Shown here: piece after piece, positions 35,345 through 47,172 of the stretch
Layout: the number at the start of each line of letters is the position of its first letter
How positions within the stretch are numbered: position 1 is the first letter of the stretch
From: Yamagishiella unicocca
Taxonomy: Eukaryota > Chlorophyta > Chlorophyceae > Chlamydomonadales > Volvocaceae
Length of the DNA: 64,000 nt
Assembly: GCA_003116995.1 (NCBI GenBank)
Contig: BDSL01000009.1
Coordinates: 620,001 to 684,000, forward strand
Direction: 5' to 3'
Program-made: the position numbers and the translations under genes
Notes under the pieces: model-generated
Databases searched by the model: none
Told to the model about the DNA's origin: nothing
The model's input: the letters and a program-made list of their open reading frames with translations, nothing else

Positions 35345-36427
35345 CTAGTCCTGCGCGCCGCCCTCCTCCTCCAGCTTGCGCCGCTCCTCCTCCCGCATCG
35401 CCTCCAGGATGGCCCGCTGCGTCCGCCGCTCCAGCTTGTCCAGCTTGGGCTGCACGTCCCGCTTGAGGTCCCAGTTGGCCTTCTTGGGCGCTATGTTGAC
35501 AAGCAGCTCCTGGAGGCGCGGGTGGGGGCCGGGGGTTACAATAAAAGAACCGGTAACGCGACTGGGGAAATGTAGTGGGAGCCCGGGGGGGGGACGTTGG
35601 GGGCGAGGGGCAGGCGGGGAGGAGGCGATAGGTGATCTACGGAATCGGAGAAGGTCACTGGGTTGTCGAACGCAGCACAGCACGGGTCCAGTTTGGGAAC
35701 GGCAGGTGGGGGTCGGGGGGCCATCAGTGCGTCTGCAGGTGGTGGTGGTGAAGGACGGAGCGGGGGTATCTGAGGCGGGAGCCGCACAGCCGCCATCAGC
35801 GCGGTGGTGCAGCTCGTCCCCAGCGACCAACTGCCAAGCACTGGTGTGTGGCGGCTGGCAGTGTTCCGGGGGGCGCGAATCGCAACACACGCCCCTGCCC
35901 ACGCGTGTGCATCGGCGCACGTGATCGCCGGGTGCTGTTGGGTGGCCACACCGCACGGCACTGCCCTCCCCCCGCATTCCTCTATGCACCAGCTACACTT
36001 CCCGCGTCGAGTAACCGGTTCTTTTCTGTAGCCCCGCATTCCTCGCCTGCACGCTGCATGCATCATCCCTCTGCCGCTGCGAGTTGGTGCCTCCGACCTC
36101 CCCACCACCCGTACCCCATCCGCACCCCGCCTTCCCATGCCTGGAGCAATTACTTGCGCATGCACCCACCTCCTGAGGAAGGTCCTCCGGCTTAGTTTCA
36201 ACCACCGGCTCTTGAAATTTGGGCGCCTGCGCTGCTGCCACCCGCTCGTGGTCTATCCGCTTGGTGTCTTGAACTGCATAGTTTCGGAATTTGAGCACTG
36301 GTTTCTCCAGCTCCGCATCCATCGCCTCAGCTGGCGCTGCAGTGTCATCTGCTTGGCCCGCGTCTGTGGCTTGCGCAGCCGCGCGCAGGGCTTTGAGCCG
36401 CTCTCTCCGCGCGAGTGCGTCCTCCAT
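35345..36427 (-). CDS. CCDC12: CCDC12 / Cwf18, small spliceosomal protein
   Basis: There are two exons, 36427-36170 (86 codons) and 35509-35345 (54 codons plus stop), joined in phase 0 to give 140 residues. The N-terminus MEDALARRERLKALRAAAQ, the central KPVLKFRNYAVQD and the C-terminal IAPKKANWDLKRDVQPKLDK with LERRTQRAI are diagnostic of the cwf18/CCDC12 family. Family members sit in the activated spliceosome and the NineTeen-complex environment. The length is normal for the family. The 660-base intron is much larger than either exon and carries an inverted pair of family C repeats. The gene is divergent from the J-domain gene and convergent with the OPR gene. Confidence 0.94.
35533..36034. 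mobile_element. Family C element with about 42-base terminal inverted repeats inside the CCDC12 intron
   Basis: The left arm 35533-35575 (GGGTTACAATAAAAGAACCG, GTAACGCGACTGGGGAAATG) is matched in inverse by the right arm 35991-36034 (AGCTACACTTCCCGCGTCGA, GTAACCGGTTCTTTTCTGTA). About 415 bases of unrelated sequence lie between. Read along the minus-strand gene, the right arm faces the 5' splice site and the left arm ends about 22 bases before the 3' splice site. The structure resembles a MITE; I identified no clear target-site duplication. Confidence 0.65.
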
Positions 36428-37127
36428 AGCTGGTCCCTAGCCGCCACCCAGGCAACCCGCTAGCGAGATCCACGAGATATTCCTTGATGAAGAGTCAAGG
36501 GCTTGCTTTCTGAAGGAGGCTCCTTCGCGGTCCGCTACAGATTCGTTGCAAAGACCTGGAAATGACACCTAAGCTCAAAAGCGTGCTTAATCACAAGGGC
36601 AGTACGAAGCTATTGAATTTCGAAACATATGTCGAAGTTATAGGGGCGTGGACCTCAGTACGTCCAAAGACAAAAGCAGTATTTTTCTTGCTGAGTTATC
36701 GGTCAAAGCAGTCTACACCTACATGTACATTATCACATAACCTACTTGAGAGGACGGCCCGTGCTTTAAAGTCCACAGTTGAATGGTCGTGTACGGACGA
36801 CGTAGGCCTAGAAGCTTGGTGCACTGCTGTCCCTTGATGCGAAATTAAAGCTGCAAGCTCCAACCCATTCTACACTTTTCACAGTAGAAATCCAATCCTG
36901 ATCGCGTCCAAAGTATCCCAGGAACTTGCCCTTTCAGTCCGTGACTAGACCACGGGACCGCCTTGATCTGGACCTTAGCGCTGCATACTTGACATCAAGA
37001 CCGCTCGTCAGATTACGCATCCCAATAGGGCGGTGCCCATCAGCATAATTGCACGGCGCGTCAGCGCACCCGTGCGACGTCGTGCCGACGTCGCCAACCT
37101 CTACCAGACCCTGTCGCACTCTTCCCT
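36428..37127. promoter_or_regulatory. Divergent promoter region (CCDC12 / J-domain PDI)
   Basis: These 700 bases lie between head-to-head start codons and are AT-richer around 36.5-36.9 kb than the flanking genes. No specific binding site can be assigned by eye. Confidence 0.5.
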
Positions 37128-39704
37128 ATGGCGTTACGCTTACTCCTTGCAACATCCTTCCTCGCGTTGCTGCTAGCGCACGCCGCGCTAGCTGCCCGGG
37201 GTGGGCGCGATTTCTACGGCATCCTCGGGGTGGCACGGGACGCAGACGAAGCGACTATCAAGAAGGCGTACCGCAAGCAGGCCATGAAATGGCACCCAGA
37301 TCGTAATCCGGAGAATAAAAAGAAGGCAGAAGACAGATTCCGTGACGTTGCGGCCGCGTATGAGGCGCTGTCTGACGCAGAAAAGCGCAAAATCTATGAC
37401 CAGGTGCGCCGGCAGCGGAGTGGCTTTGGAAAGTCTACGTCTGGCCAGGCTAGGGGAGTTGGGGCCGTGCATCCTGGTGTATGAGTGCGACGGGATGCGA
37501 CAGGGGAGTCGGGCGGTCGTAGCGCGGTGTGAGGAACTGCCCGTGCAACACGGAGGTCCGTTCCTGTCGCATCGCATTTTGCGAAGGGCGTGCGTACCTA
37601 AGTGCCGTAGTACGGCGTGATGGTCTTTGGACGAGCTATTACGTGTCGTGTATGGCCGCCTTGCCTGAGAATATGAAACAAATTTGTGCGTGGTTCGCAT
37701 CGGTGGAGCTTCAGCTTCCAAGCCGACGCCAACCCGTCGCCAAACAGGGGACTGTATCCCTGCGGCTGCGTCGGGTTTCGCCTCCTGTCTGGGCGCGTTC
37801 TTAGCTCTGGGTGTTGCGCCAGCGCCGCGAGCGACTTGCACTTCGCACCGAACCCCTCGTCCAATCGACCGCCCACCTCACCCCCTGCCGACCTGCACCC
37901 CTCCCCTGACCTGCAGTTCGGCGAGGACGGCCTCAAGGCTGGGGGCGGTGGCGGCGGGCAGCCCGGCGGCCACCCGGGGGGGCAGCCGGGGGGCTTCCAG
38001 GCGCACTTTGGGGTACGTGCCGTCCAGCCCCGCCCCTTTGTCCGTCCTCCTCTGCCAGTTCGCTGGCTCCCCTCCACCCTGTCCAGCCTTGTCCGGCCCT
38101 GCCCTGCCCTCTCATCCCCTCGTCCCCCCTCGTCCATGACGAGTAGTGCTGCCTTGCTAACCTACCATCGGTTAGCCCAGCACCCCCTACATCAGCCGTC
38201 CAGGCGTTTTCTTGCTGCATTTGAGCAGAGCCCGTAAGGTTGCCGCATGTGCGTTCGAGTGCCGTCTGTGTCGTCCAAGCCTCCGGCACTGCCGTATCGG
38301 TCCACGTGGGGCAGGCGGTCACTCCTGGGGCCCCTCCACCACCGCTATTACCCTGCAGGGCGGCGACCCGTTCGAAATGTTCAACATGTTCTTCGGAGGC
38401 GCCGGTGGCAGCGGTGGTGGCGGCATGGGAGGCCAACGCCGTACGCAGTTCCAAATGGGAGGCGGCATGGGAGGCGGCATGGGTGGCGGCATGGGGGGAG
38501 GCATGGGAGGCATGGGTGGCGGCATGGGCGGCATGGGTGGCGGCGGCATGGGTGGCGGCGGCGGCGGCAGCCTGTACGGTGATGACCCTCGGGTCCAGGA
38601 GCTCGGCCCAGACACGTTCCCAAAGGACGCCAACTGGGTTTGGATTGTCGAGTTCTACGCACCCTGGTAGGTCGGGGCGCGGGGCGGGGGCAGGAGAAGA
38701 CCCGGGAAATGACACAGCGGAATGAAGTGACACAGCGGAACCCACAGCACTGGCTACTACAGAGCGGAACCAACGGAGCCCTCAGCAGCGCCCGCAGCAA
38801 CCCTCAGCAACCCTCAGCAACTCCTCAGCGTGCCGAGCTCCGCCTGCTCCCCTGCCTCTGCCCCCGGGCCCTGCCGCCTGCCCCCGCCCTCCTCAACCCC
38901 AGGTGCGGCCACTGCAAGCAGCTGGCGCCCAAGTGGTCCGCCGCCGCAGTCTCGCTCAAGGGCGTGGTCAAGGTGGGAGCAGTCAACTGCGACGACCACA
39001 AGGACCTGTGCGCCGCGCAGGGCATCAAGGGCTATCCGACCATCAAGGCCTTCGTGCCCGGCTCGCCGCCCCGCCCCTACGAGGGCGAGCGCTCCGCCAA
39101 GGCGCTCTCCGACTGGGCCCTGGGGCTCGTCCGCGGTCGCGTCTTGCAGCTCACCAGCGAACAGGCGCTGGAGGGCCTCCTTGCGCAGTGCGGCGGCGGC
39201 AAGGGTAAGGGCAAGAGTAAGGACCGCGCGGCGTGGGGGCTTTGCGTGGTGCTGGTGTCGGCCAAGCCCGAGACGCCGGCGCTGTACAAGGCGCTGTCCG
39301 GTGCCTACAGCGGCAAGGTGGCGTTTGGGGAGCTGCGGGTGGGCGGCGGCAAGTCCGCGGCGGCGGCCGCGGCGTTGTCAGCGAGGCTGGGGTTGAGTCT
39401 GGAGGCGGAGCGCAGCGGCGGCAAGCTGCCGCTGCTGCTGTCGGTGTGCAACGGTGACGTGGCGCTGGCGGAGCGGTACGGCGGGCAGCTCAAGTCGGAG
39501 GCGCTGACGAGGCACCTGGAGTCGTACGCCGGCGGCAAAAAGTGTAGCAAGATGGTCCGGGTGGACGCCACGACCGACTTTGGGAAGTTCTCAGCGGGGC
39601 AGCTCAAGCAGATGGTGAAGGACAAGGGGCTGGGGTGCTGGGGTTGTGCGGAGAAGGACGACTTTGTACGGCGGCTGCAGGAGTACGTCACGACGGGTCA
39701 ATGA
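37128..39704 (+). CDS. ER J-domain / thioredoxin (PDI-like) / ARMET-MANF-like fusion chaperone
   Basis: Exons are 37128-37403, 37917-38012, 38359-38666 and 38903-39704, all phase-consistent, giving 493 residues. A cleavable signal peptide (residues 1-23) is followed by a J domain with HPD at 56-58; its end [10 protein letters not shown] spans intron 1. A Gly/Met-rich linker comes next. A catalytic thioredoxin domain follows with EFYAPWCGHCK (Cys228, Cys231, active site split by intron 3) and the cis-Pro GYPTIKAF. A second thioredoxin-like region lacks CxxC. The last 40 residues ([20 protein letters not shown], then [14 protein letters not shown]; Cys472, Cys475) match the SAP-like C-terminal domain of ARMET/MANF. 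The expected role is BiP recruitment coupled to disulfide exchange in the ER lumen, comparable to ERdj5. No KDEL-type signal is present; it ends TTGQ. Confidence 0.92.
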
Positions 39705-42381
39705 TGCGGTGTTGGGCAGTGGATGGGTTGAGGGTTGAGGGTGGTGTTGTGTGCTGTAGGCGGAGGGGGGTTGTGGGGTTGTGGGCGAGTTGCTGGCAGG
39801 ACGGATGCGTCGGAGAGTGAAGGGTCGGTGTTGATGAGGCCGTGGTGTGGTATTTGGAACAACTACGAAGTACGCGGGCGAGCGATGGTGGGCGGGCGGC
39901 GGAGGGTATTTGGTAGGAGCATGAGCGGCTGTCCCGGCAGGGCGGGTGGATACGGGGCAGGTGGAGGACGGTGCCCGGTTGTGCCTTTGGAAACAGTTGC
40001 AATTGTTTGCGAAACAAGTCCAGAAGCCGAGGAGAAGGATCATCCTGGTTCTGGTTCGAGCCGGTTGGGTCAGCTGCTGCAGGTCCCTTGGTGTCAAGTG
40101 TTGGTATGGCGGCAGGCCGCAGGTGACAGGCCGCGGGTCAGGGAAATTATGTTGACGCAGTCGAAAAGTCGGGTGTGTGTTTGACGGCAGAGCTAGCACC
40201 CATTAAGTACGGCATGTTGCATCCGAGAACGGGAGGCCAGGAGCAGAATACCGAGTGGATAATTTTATTTCACGTATTGTCAGATGTGTCTACTGGTTGA
40301 GTTTCGAGTGAGTATGTAGGGGTGGGAGCAGGTGAGATAGCTGGCGCAGATCACATGTTGCCTGGCAGCGCACGCAGCTCGGTGCGCGCCGGTAACCTAG
40401 CAGGGAGCGAGAAACGGAAGCGCATGGCAGGGGGGAGACTGGGAGAGAGAGGCCGCCACGATAGGGCAGCCGAGATGTGCCGACTGCGATGTCCGGCTGG
40501 TTGTGCGAATGGTTGGCCACGTTTAACAAATGAATCACGCCGCCGCGGCAACGCTCCTCCCTGGCCGCCATGCAAGTACGGTGTCCTGGTTAGTCAGGTG
40601 GCGATCTGACCCTCTGGCCTTCCATCTCCGCCCCAGAAGGTAAACACCCTTGGTTCGCCACTCAGAACGTCCCAAGGCGCGACCTGCCTCGCCCTGCCGA
40701 ACCCTCGGCCTGTCAAGCAGGAAGGCGGGCTGGCAAACAATGGCAAGTGGTGGCAAGTACTTCAAGCAGGCCCCCCGTGGGATTGAGTCGCACAGTAAAT
40801 TGAGTAGTGGATACGGTGGCCCTTCATAACCGACTCGTGACTGTACGAGCACATGGTTCCCCAATGACGTGTTTGCGCCCTGATTCGCACGACGCGGCGC
40901 TCTACATGCCGTACATACATATTGATGCCTATTCGTCCATGCCAACGAGGATGACGTCATTCTGAACGCCATCGGCACCTCCACATCCGGCCTCTACCAC
41001 TTCATCTTGGTCAGAGACGGCTCTCGAGTCCAGAACCGCGTTGCAAGGAAGGGCACCCGTCGTTAGCAAACTGGCGTATATGGGTGCGACGATGTTGACG
41101 CTGGTGGTGCATTAAGCAGGTTTGAGCTCGTCCAGGGAGTGGGAGCAGCTGGGAGTTCCGGGTCACCTGAGCGCTCCAGGCTGTGACCCGCGCGCGCGGC
41201 GTTCGGTTGAATGCGTTGCCTGTCGGTTATTTTACAGTCCTGGCACTGCATATGCACTTGCAGACAAACAGGCAAGGTGCTCGAATTGAGCGGGAAACGT
41301 TCTAAGATGATACGAAACGTACGGCATCACACCGTACACGTCACGTCAAGCGTTCGGCCGGGATCATGTACGCCAGCTGACACGGCACCCGCCAGTGTCC
41401 TTACGGCTCTGCCTTTTTCGCGATTCCAAGCCAGCTGTAAAACTTACCACCACCACACCACCACCGCCACTCCTACTAGTATTACTGCTACTACAACTAC
41501 TACTGCAGTCTATCGCGCCAAGATAGGTGTGGCCACTCCTACCATGACTGGTGTGGCTTGCTCTCAGTGTGACAACCACTCGCGGGGGTGAGGTATAGGT
41601 GCGCCCTCGCAAGGTGGGGCCAGACGGCAGGTACGCTGGTCGCGTTACCGCAATGCCGAGGATGCGGATGGCTCCGCCCGGGTGACAGAGGCGCGCACGA
41701 CTGCGCACCCCCTCTTGGCTCACAGCTCGCGGACCCGCAGTCTAGACCAGTAAGCGGTTAATACTAAACAGTACGGTTGATGCTAAGCAGTCAAACAGCA
41801 CGGCAACTCAAAACGAATGGTGATGAATGCATAAAGCAGCCCAAAAGGCCTTCCATGTGCAGCCCGCCAACGCACCTGCGCTCAGCTCAAGCCTGTGTGC
41901 GTTGCGCGAAATACTAAAGTCTGTTGTTGCCGGAAAAAAACAAGCATGTGATGACGCTACGGTGAGTATCCCGAAGAAATCCAATACCGCGCCGGCCGCT
42001 ATTCCGGTTTCCGCGCGCATCGCCGGCTGCCACCACATGTCACGTTACCCCTCTCGCGCCGCAAACCCCGGTACGTACATGCCCACTCCTGCGTCCCACA
42101 GACTTGCCAAAACAAGCCACCCCGGCAACGGAGTCGGGCAGCCACGTGCGATGGACCCCATGAATACACACCGCCGAGCTGCCCGCTTGCTAATACAGAC
42201 ATTACTACGATACACCTCCCAAAGTCAGGCACATGTAACCAGGGACGGCAACATGTAACCAGGGACGGGCACAGAGGCCGAGGACGGCCCCAAACACCAA
42301 TGACGGCGTGCTCTCATTTCGCCGCCCTCCACGAGGCAGCACTACCGCTTAAAAATTGAAATCCTATGCAGGATGCGCCTG
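39705..42381. other. Convergent 3' region of the J-PDI and LOTUS-like genes
   Basis: No exon or RNA gene was recognised. It contains short trinucleotide-rich tracts (for example ACC/ACT repeats at 41447-41505) and a doubled ACATGTAACCAGGGACGG motif at 42230-42268. Both 3' UTRs must lie here; their ends are not obvious. Confidence 0.5.
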
Positions 42382-42388
42382 GTCGCCT

Positions 42389-42525
42389 CCCCCTCCTCGT
42401 CGCCTCCCCCTCCTCGTCGCCTCCCCCTCCTCGTCGCCTCCCCCTCCTCGTCGCCTCCCCCTCCTCGTCGCCTCCCCCTCCTCGTCGCCTCCCCCTCCTC
42501 GTCGCCTCCCCCTCCTGCCCCCAAG
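42389..42525. repeat. Eight-copy 17-base minisatellite
   Basis: The unit CGCCTCCCCCTCCTCGT is repeated about eight times almost perfectly. It lies just downstream of the stop codon of the minus-strand LOTUS-like gene, so it is probably in its 3' UTR as a GAG/GGA-rich RNA. Confidence 0.95.
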
Positions 42526-42545
42526 GCGGCGGCTTGACGTCTCCG

Positions 42546-45500
42546 CTAAGATCGCTGCAGCTCCTGCGACCAGCTCAGCAGCACCAGCCCCAGCGCCTTC
42601 ACGGCCGCGTCCTGGCTCGAGCCCCAGCGAGTGACCAGCGCCTGCATCGCCGACACCAGGTGGGGGGGTCGGGGTGGACAGGCGACCCGTCATGGGGGCG
42701 GCAAGGGCAGCCTCAGCCTCCTCGTTTTGCGTTCGCACCATTGCTACAGCGGGCCTCCAATACGGTGCATCAGACACGTGCAGGCGGGCTGCCCAGCTTC
42801 ACTTACGGCATGCGGCGTGGATCCCTTGTACCCTGCCGCGTCCCTGCGCGTGCCACGTCTTCCAAGGTCATCCAACGGCTGCCTAGTCGCTCCAGCAGCA
42901 CAGGTCACGACCCTTAATCAGCTCCTGTCTTCCGTTTCCGATGTCGTGTAGCCGCGCCTACTCGCCACCCCCTAAACAGCTAGCCAGCCAACCAGCCAGG
43001 CGGGCAGGTAGGCAGCCAGCAGATCTACCCCCTCCCCCCTTTTACCCTCCCCCGCTCCGCAGCACGCACCTGGTCCTCGTTGTACGCAGTCGCACGCCAG
43101 CACGACCCGCGGCCCTCCGCGTGGCAGTCCGGCAGGCAGGTCGCGCCCCGGGCAGCAGCCTCCTGCAGCCCCCACTCATCCAGCCGCACCGCCATGTCGC
43201 CAGCCAGCCGCCACTCCCGACGCAGCGGGGCGCCGCCATCTCCGTCTGCTCTGCCGCCCCCGACCCAGGGGGCCTCCGGCCTCACCGCCGCACCCGCCGC
43301 TGACGTCTCGGCCTCCACCCCCGCAGCGCCTGTCCCAGCCGGTGCCGCTTCTGCGGCCGCCGCCCCGCCACCGCCGCCGCCGCCCTCCGCGGGCTTCCAA
43401 TCTGCGCGCGGCGCGCCGCCAGCGGCGGCGGCGCCTTCCATGTGCTGCTGCGGATGCGGCTGCTCCCCGTCGGCTGGTCGGGTCGCACCTCCCTGCGCGG
43501 GCCTAGGACGCAGGTGTGCAGGCAGCACCTGCTGGCGCCGCCGGTTAACGGACGCCGCCCCATCCCGAAAGGCCCTGGCCGCCCTCGGCACCACGGACCC
43601 CGCCGCGCCGCCGCTGGCGCCAACGCTTCCGCCGACACTACTGGCGCCGCTGTTGCCGCTCAGCTGTGCGGAGAGTGTGGCGGCAGCCCAGGCGGCCGCC
43701 GCCAACGGCGCCGTCGAGTGCGATGTGCTGCTGTGCGCCGCCGCCTCACTCGGCTGCCGCTCGTCCAGCTGGACGCCGTGGGATTCGGACGGGGTGCGCT
43801 GGCTCAGCTCAGCCGTGACCTCACTCATGGCCGGCTCCTGGGGAATGCCCTCGAGCCCAGCGATTCGGGCTTCGAGTGCCCAGCTCGCTGACTCGTCCTG
43901 CTCCACGTGTTGCTCAGGAACCGGCTGCTGTTGCTGCTCCCGCTGGGTCGGCTGGCCGTCCGGCCGCATCTGCACCAGCCATGCCCCCTCCAACGAGTCT
44001 GCCGGAACAGGCTGTTGTTGCTGCAGCTGTTGCTGCTGTTGTTGTTGCTTCTGTTGCTGCAGTTGTTGCTGCTGCTGTTGCTGTTGATGCAGCTGTTGTT
44101 GCTGTTGCCGCAGCTGCAGCTGCTGCTGTTGTTGCTGCTGCTGCGGTTGCTGCTGCAGTTGTTGCTGCTGCTGTTGCTGCTGCTGTTGCTGCTGCTGTTG
44201 CTGCTGCTGTTGCTGCTGCTGTTGCTGCCACACTGGCGGCACACTGTCGACAGGCCCACTCCACGCGGCGCCCGCAACACACGGCCCCTGGCGGGGCTGC
44301 GGCTGCGGCTGCGGCGCGCAGGTGGGTTGAGATTGCGAGGCCCGCCGCTGCGGCTGCTGTAGTTCCACCCTCCCGCTCCCATGCAGGCCTTGAAGCCTCA
44401 CGCTCGGCTCGTTCCTGTACTCAGCCCCCGGCACCAGCACCACCTTGCCGTTCGCGTCCTCCTGCACCTGCACGACGTCGCCGAAGCTGCTCTCCAGCAA
44501 CTCCTTCACGGTACCGAAGCCGGCCTCCCTCGCCAGCTCCAGGTTGAGATCGACCCCCGCGCTGGTCCGCAGCCCCGCCCTGGCCGCCTCTAGCGGCAGC
44601 GGCACGGGCGTTTTGGTTGCAATCTGCTGCGCCATGACCATCCGAAGATACGTGCGCATCAGCCGGAGCTGCTCCCCTGCTGGGTGCTGCTGCGCCTGCC
44701 GCGGCTGCCGGGGGCGAGGTTGGTGCAGGGTGACTGCGGCGCGGCTGCTGTCCTGAGGGGGCGGACGGCGAAGTGTGCACGGGGCACGTGGGGACGTCGT
44801 ACGGGGGCTTGGGAAGATGCCTTAATGGGCGGTGGCGTGAGGCCCTACCCCTGCGTCCATGTTGCGGTCGGGGGCTGGCCGGCCGCCGCGCTCATTCGCA
44901 CGCGATGCGGAACAATTCCCAAGCGTTAGGTGGCAGGGGTGTTTGTCCAGCTCGATTTTTTCGCCAAGCCTTCCCCACGGTCTGAGCTTTTCGTCCCAGG
45001 CCTCCCTCGCGCCTCCCTTACAGGCCTCCTTCCTAGCCCCGGTCAGGATATTAACTGCATATCAATAGGATATTAACACGATTTGAACAGGATATTAACC
45101 TTTTCATTTAGTTCTTCACAGCCATGTTGTGACACCCGTGCGCCGCCACCGCAGCTGCCTCCAACGTGCCCCACCTGCGCCACGTCCAGCGGCGGCCCGT
45201 CTGGAGGCCGCTTGTGCCCAGCCAGCCGCGAGGACCCGTCCTGAACCGCCGCCGGGCCCTCCGTCGGATCCGGACGGATCCCGGGGGCAGCAGCCCGCTG
45301 CTGTCGCTGCACCACGCGCTCCCGGTCCCCATCCCGTGCCACCTCCTCCTGCCGTCGCACCGCCTCCTCCAGCGGCTGCAGCTGCTCCAGCAGCCTGGTG
45401 GTGGTCACCGCCCGGTCGGCGCCCCAGCTGATGCGCGGCGCCAGCACCGGGTCCCCTCCGAGACCGTCAACCCGCACGCGCACCCCCCGCATGGCGATGT

Positions 45501-46464
45501 CGCCCCCCACGGCTTCGTACATGGCCGCACTACTGACATACTGCAGCCTGTGGTCGTGTGTACGGGAGGAGAGGGGGCTGGGTGGGTCAATCATGGGTGT
45601 GATGATACCCGCGCGCGCGCGCGTAACCCGAGCGCGTCAGGAGCGTTCCCGTAGGAGGCCGGGGGGTGGACGGAGACGTCGGCTTCCACTTCCGCTTCCG
45701 TTTCCGCTTCCACTTCCGCTTCCGTTTCCGCTTCCACTTCCGCTTCCGCTTCCACTTCCCCTGCCGAACCCACATCCATCCTCGCACCTTCCCGGCGGAG
45801 TCGGCGGGAACCGCTTCTTGTAGAGCTCATCCAGCTGCGGCACCGTCCTGCCAAACTGCAGCAGGAGCGCGCGCTGCGCGGGTGGAAACCCCGCCTGGGC
45901 CTGGGCCTGGGCCGCTGCCCCCTCAGCCGGCGTTCCGGGCCACGCCGCCGCCTGGCGCCGCCCCTCACCGTCACCGCCTCGGCCGCACTGCGCCATATAC
46001 TCGTCCCACGCCCGCGACATCTCCAGAGCCAGGACGGCCCTCACTCGCAGCTTAGTGTGCTCCAGGTCCACGCTGCGGCCCGGCTGCAGACGCTCCTTGG
46101 GCGCCTCAGACATCTCGCCCGTGTACGCTCGCTCTATGGCCCCCTGCTGTGGCTGCAGCTGCGGCTGCGACTGCGGCTGCGGCCGGGGCAGTTCCGAGGG
46201 CGGCGGCGCCTCAGGGGGCGCCTCAGGGGGGGCCGAGGTCGCTGCGGCTGGGGTTAGCCACCCGGGAGCCACCGCCTCCGTTGGGCCTGCCGGCGCGATG
46301 TGTTGAAGCACCACGGCGGGGAGGACCCGCGGCGTCCCTTGTGCGCCACCATGACCCCGGGGCGCCTGTGGCTGCTGCTGCGGCTGCTGCTGCTGCTGGT
46401 GTAAGAGCTGCCGTGGGGGCGGTTGCAGTGGCTGCTGGTCCTGAGTCGGCCACCCGAGAGGGGC

Positions 46465-46495
<31 letters not shown>

Positions 46496-47172
46496 AATCC
46501 TAGCGGTGCGGGCTCTTGGCGTGCAGCGCAGGCAGGAGGCGAAGCAGTGTGCGCCGGGACCGCCTGAGGCTGGGCGACCTGGAAGTGAGAGACTGGCAGA
46601 AGGACGACTGGCGGCAGGGCGGCTGGCGTGGGGCTCAATGGCAGAAGGACGATTGGTGGGCGGGCGAGCGGTTTAAAAGAACCCACGAATGCCGCGCCGG
46701 ACGAGAGCGTCGGCGTCGGCGCCCTGTCGACGAGTTCTGTCGGCAACACCACTTGACCGGGCACCGCCATTGGCTCCACCGACTGGTGGGAAGCAGCGAC
46801 CATCTCCAGGTGCGGCCCAGAGTCCGGGGCAAAGGGACAGGCGATGTGGGTCGCAGGTGCCGGCGTTGTGTTGGGCGGCGGCTTGGTTTCTTCGGGCTGG
46901 GGATGCAATTGGCTTGCCGGCTTTGGCCGCATCGGTACCTCGGTCGCCGGCAGGGCTTTACGGCCTAGAGCACCTCGCTTAAACTGCGCGAACAGCGCGC
47001 GTGCGGCGGGGTCGGTCAACAGGACGAGACGCTCACCACTGACGCCTGCGCTGGCGATGGCGTTGCCATCGGTCGCCGCTGGGACGGAGCTTGCACTCCC
47101 CAATTGTCCAGCTGTAACGGCATTGTCGGAAGCGTCGCGCCGAGCATCTGTTGACAGGTTAGCGGGCCGCAT
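42546..47172 (-). CDS. Gln-rich protein with putative OST-HTH/LOTUS domain
   Basis: Exons are 47172-45788, 45547-45175, 44695-43070 and 42641-42546, with matching phases, giving 1,159 residues. Exon 1 is a long Pro/Gln/Ala-rich region with a Q10 run. Exon 3 opens with a compact segment (residues about 599-676) containing MAQQIATKTPVPLPLEAARA, LNLELAREAGFGTVKELLES and FGDVVQVQ. This fits the helix/winged-helix pattern of OST-HTH (LOTUS) domains, including the pvpL and GFgsveeLL-like positions. LOTUS domains bind RNA or RNA helicases in germ granules and related RNPs. After it come poly-Gln tracts (residues about 743-818), an Ala/Gly-rich stretch and a short conserved-looking C-terminus (ALVTRWGSSQDAAVKALGLV). 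The domain call is by pattern only. The rest is unrecognised. A transcriptional coactivator-like disordered protein is the alternative. Confidence 0.6.
44003..44233 (-). repeat. CAG/CAA repeat encoding poly-Gln
   Basis: Interrupted CAG/CAA codons (TTGCTGCTG on the plus strand) encode Gln-rich tracts in exon 3 of the LOTUS-like gene. Leu, Ala or Cys readings of the same DNA are shadows. Confidence 0.9.
45682..45761. repeat. CTTCCGTTTCCGCTTCCACTT tandem repeat in intron
   Basis: Hexamer-based units (TTCCGC, TTCCGT, TTCCAC) form 12- to 24-base higher-order repeats in intron 45548-45787 of the LOTUS-like gene. Confidence 0.85.

Noticed and set aside
40000..40100. Possible tRNA (GGTTCGAGCC-like T-loop at about 40052)
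   Set aside because: No acceptor stem, D-arm or anticodon arm could be paired around it.
43900..44370. Poly-Leu, poly-Ala, poly-Cys or poly-Ser proteins
   Set aside because: Alternative readings of the CAG/CAA tract. The Gln frame is the one continuous with the LOTUS-like segment and the splice phases.
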